Source: Planctomycetota bacterium (GTDB taxonomy: Bacteria > Planctomycetota > E44-bin39). From it: 32,182 nucleotides of DNA. Numbering within the stretch: the first letter of the stretch is position 1; each line of letters starts with the position of its first letter. Below, one piece after another: positions 29,467-32,182 of the stretch. The translations under genes and the position numbers were made by a program. The stretch is from assembly GCA_004376375.1 (NCBI GenBank), contig SOJX01000146.1:1-32182 (forward strand). The letters run 5' to 3'. The notes beneath the pieces were generated by a model. That model was not told the DNA's origin and ran no database searches. It worked only from the letters and a program-made list of their open reading frames with translations.

Positions 29467-30453
29467 ATGAGCCCCGAAAACGGCGAAATGAGCAAGGAAG
29501 ATAAAATCGCGGCAAGGAAGGCGAAGCAGGAAGAAATCATCGCAAAGGTCGCCGCGAAAAAAAAACGGACAAGAAAGCTCGTCATCCTCGGCGTTGTCCT
29601 CGTTGCCGTCATAATCACCGTTGCCGTCGTGCTTAGCTTCGTCCTCATCGACGTCCACGGCGGAAAGGCCGACTGGAAGGTCGGCGACGCCTTCACCTTC
29701 AAAGAAAGCTGGCAGAAAATAATACCGCCTCAAAAAGCGGACGGACGCGCCACGCCCTGCATCGAGGGCACAAGAACCATAATCGGTACGTGCAGGGTGC
29801 TCGAAGTCGCAAACGGCCTGCCGACGAAACTTGAAATCGAAATCAGCTCTTACAGGCTCCGGTCGGAGGAAGCGCCAACGCCCGGAAAAATTACGGCAAG
29901 CCGGAAAGACGAAAAATCACCGTGGACTTACGAGCCCGAACTGCTGGGCAACTACCCGCTGCGCGCCGATTTTCTTATCACCTGCGGCGTCGACATCGCC
30001 GCGAAGAAGTGGAGCAACCTGAATATAATAAGCATGCCGCCGCCCCGGTGGGTAACGCCGAAATTTCCCATAAAGTGCATCCCGGATAAAATCAAGTACG
30101 TATGCGCAAAGGATGATAAGGTATTCGGCTTCGACACCTACACCAGCACGGGGCGCGATAAAGAAAAGATTAAAGACCTGCCCAAAGTAAAGATCGACGG
30201 CAAGGAATATCCCGTCGGGGTAAGAGTAAAGGGAAAGTTCAGATTCGACAGGAAACACAACTTTATCAGGTATTTCGAGCTGATGACGGACCCGAACGTT
30301 ATAGGTTTCGAATACCCGAAAAGGGAAGAGAGGGACATACCGCCCCCCGGTTTCTACTCGTGCAGAGTCGAAGCCGAAAGAGAATGGAAGTCCGGAGAAA
30401 AGAAAAAAGAACCGGAATCAGAAAAGCAGAACGAAAAGGAAATAAATAAATAA
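29467..30453 (+). CDS. Anchored extracytoplasmic protein, unknown function
   Basis: Not recognised. The 328-residue protein begins with a lysine-rich cytoplasmic stretch (KAKQEEIIAKVAAKKKRTRK) and one strong membrane helix (about 36-58, VILGVVLVAVIITVAVVLSFVLI). The outer domain of about 240 residues is strand-rich, with cysteines in PCIEGTRTIIGTCRV, LITCGVD, PIKCIPDKIKYVC and YSCRVE that could form disulfides. The tail is lysine/glutamate-rich. The pattern WKVGDAFTFKESWQKIIPP recalls secreted proteins of planctomycete-like bacteria, without a named family. ATG 29467 is chosen because AAGGA lies eight bases before it and because the open frame further up overlaps the hydrolase gene. It is probably co-transcribed with the hydrolase. 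Confidence 0.85.
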   Translation: MSPENGEMSKEDKIAARKAKQEEIIAKVAAKKKRTRKLVILGVVLVAVIITVAVVLSFVLIDVHGGKADWKVGDAFTFKESWQKIIPPQKADGRATPCIEGTRTIIGTCRVLEVANGLPTKLEIEISSYRLRSEEAPTPGKITASRKDEKSPWTYEPELLGNYPLRADFLITCGVDIAAKKWSNLNIISMPPPRWVTPKFPIKCIPDKIKYVCAKDDKVFGFDTYTSTGRDKEKIKDLPKVKIDGKEYPVGVRVKGKFRFDRKHNFIRYFELMTDPNVIGFEYPKREERDIPPPGFYSCRVEAEREWKSGEKKKEPESEKQNEKEINK

Positions 30454-30467
30454 AAAATAATTCCTGT

Positions 30468-30484
30468 TTTTCATAATTCATACT

Positions 30485-30500
<16 letters not shown>
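30468..30500. repeat. TTCATAC/TTCATCC tandem repeat at the end of the DUF362 gene
   Basis: Four to five copies of TTCATAC-like heptamers overlap the last codons and the TGA stop of the convergent DUF362 gene. They also form the whole spacer to the preceding plus-strand gene. Confidence 0.8.
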
Positions 30501-31600
<1,100 letters not shown>

Positions 31601-31651
31601 AATAAGTCCTTTCTATTCAGTACATGTCATTGCGAGGAGCAGTCAACTCAA

Positions 31652-31687
31652 AGTACCAAGTACCAGGAAGAAGTACCAAGTACCAAA
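31652..31687. repeat. AAGTACC tandem repeat, inverted relative to the window ends
   Basis: Four copies of AAGTACC, the reverse complement of the GGTACTT unit at 32105-32182. Together the two arrays flank the four-helix-bundle gene as inverted repeats. Just upstream, at 31626, is the piece GTCATTGCGAGGAGC seen also near 23830. Confidence 0.85.
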
Positions 31688-31710
31688 AATCTATATAAGG
31701 AAAGAAGCTC

Positions 31711-32070
31711 TTAGGACTTCAGATTCCTGATAAGGGCTCTTATCATTTTCGTCAGTTCCTGGCATTCCTTCCTGAGTAAAACAGCTTTCTGATCCGAGAT
31801 ATATCCAAGCCTTTTGGCCAATTCGATGATCGGTATGCATTCAAAAAGAGAACTGCGACCGATTGTATAAAAGTGTCTGCGATCAGGCAGTGTTTCCCGT
31901 CCTGCTCCTTCAGCAATATTCAGGGGGGCAGAAAATGCTGCTCTACGGAACTGAGAAGAAATTCCGAAATTTTCACGCGAAGGAAAGTCTTCGGTAATAC
32001 GATGAACTTGTTCTGAGAAATCTATAGCTTTCCAATAAACCTTTAATTTCTCAAAAATCAGCTCCATCAT
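31711..32070 (-). CDS. Four-helix-bundle protein (23S rRNA IVS-type, S23 family)
   Basis: A 119-residue helical protein of the family first found encoded in 23S rRNA intervening sequences and common as stand-alone copies in candidate-phylum genomes. Family features: LKVYWKAIDFSEQVHRITEDFPSRE in helix 1, the QFRRAAFSAPLNIAEGAGRET block, a RSSLFECIPIIELAKRLGY helix and a basic C-terminal helix (KMIRALIRNLK). Molecular function is unknown. No rRNA sequence surrounds it here. Flanking AAGTACC and GGTACTT arrays in opposite orientation suggest it may move or be exchanged as a cassette, which is inference. A purine-rich AAGGGAG lies before tandem ATG codons, so the first or the second may be used. 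Confidence 0.93.
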   Translation of the reverse strand: MMELIFEKLKVYWKAIDFSEQVHRITEDFPSRENFGISSQFRRAAFSAPLNIAEGAGRETLPDRRHFYTIGRSSLFECIPIIELAKRLGYISDQKAVLLRKECQELTKMIRALIRNLKS

Positions 32071-32104
32071 CTCTCCCTTCCTGCCTGGTTCATCTAACCT
32101 GTTA

Positions 32105-32182
32105 ACTGTTACTTGGTACCTGGTACTTGGTACTTGGTACTTGGTACTTGGTACTTGGTACTTGGTACTTGGTACTTGGTAC
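32105..32182. repeat. Tandem heptamer array, unit GGTACTT
   Basis: About ten head-to-tail copies of GGTACTT running off the end of the window. It differs by one base from the GGTACTC unit at the start of the window and is inverted relative to the AAGTACC array at 31652. Confidence 0.95.

Overview
The window reads as a chromosomal fragment of a GC-rich, diderm bacterium. Signs of an outer membrane are an LpxL-type acyltransferase, a lipobox lipoprotein and a periplasmic-binding-protein importer. Almost every intergenic gap carries a short tandem repeat with a 7-8 bp unit, and palindromic elements are scattered between genes and in at least one place inside a gene. Together with a stand-alone four-helix-bundle (23S-IVS type) protein, a PKN2-like kinase with an RDD tail, DUF362 and DUF5063 proteins, this suggests an uncultured lineage, perhaps near the Planctomycetes/PVC/Omnitrophota area. 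That placement is an impression and not something I could test.

Layout. Positions 1-5340, minus strand: an ftsH gene followed by a cobalamin/siderophore-type ABC importer (binding protein, ATPase, permease). Positions 5400-7515: a long non-coding stretch rich in hairpins, an ankyrin-repeat membrane protein on the plus strand with lower GC, and a second palindromic repeat cluster. Positions 7516-21949: about fourteen consecutive minus-strand genes. In transcription order these are a winged-helix-like protein, three coiled-coil proteins, a Vps4-like AAA ATPase, a lipoprotein, an ESCRT-III/CdvB-like coiled-coil protein, a second Vps4-like AAA ATPase, an SPFH/Band-7 protein fused to a probable beta-propeller, a membrane protein with a periplasmic domain, a Ser/Thr kinase with an RDD membrane domain, then an iron-sulfur flavoprotein, a Ste24-type M48 protease and a DUF5063 protein. 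Positions 22113-32070: more ordinary genes. They include a small membrane protein, an anchored coiled-coil protein, an RRM RNA-binding protein, a GT39 glycosyltransferase, a lipid A-type acyltransferase, a MATE exporter, an SGNH hydrolase whose N-terminus is broken by TGA, an anchored secreted protein, a DUF362 protein and a four-helix-bundle protein.

The most exciting part is 10145-21949. It looks like a bacterial counterpart of the ESCRT-III/Vps4 membrane-remodelling machine. Two AAA ATPases have MIT-like N-terminal helical bundles and the Vps4/katanin sequence signatures. They are interleaved with four small coiled-coil proteins that have amphipathic N-termini. One of these resembles archaeal CdvB/Snf7 and ends in a motif close to the MIT-interacting motif MIM1. 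Another carries two copies of a short motif of the same type in a proline-rich tail. An SPFH scaffold, an envelope lipoprotein, a polytopic membrane protein and a membrane kinase would supply membrane placement and signalling. This is inference from sequence resemblance and gene order; no structure or database search was possible here.
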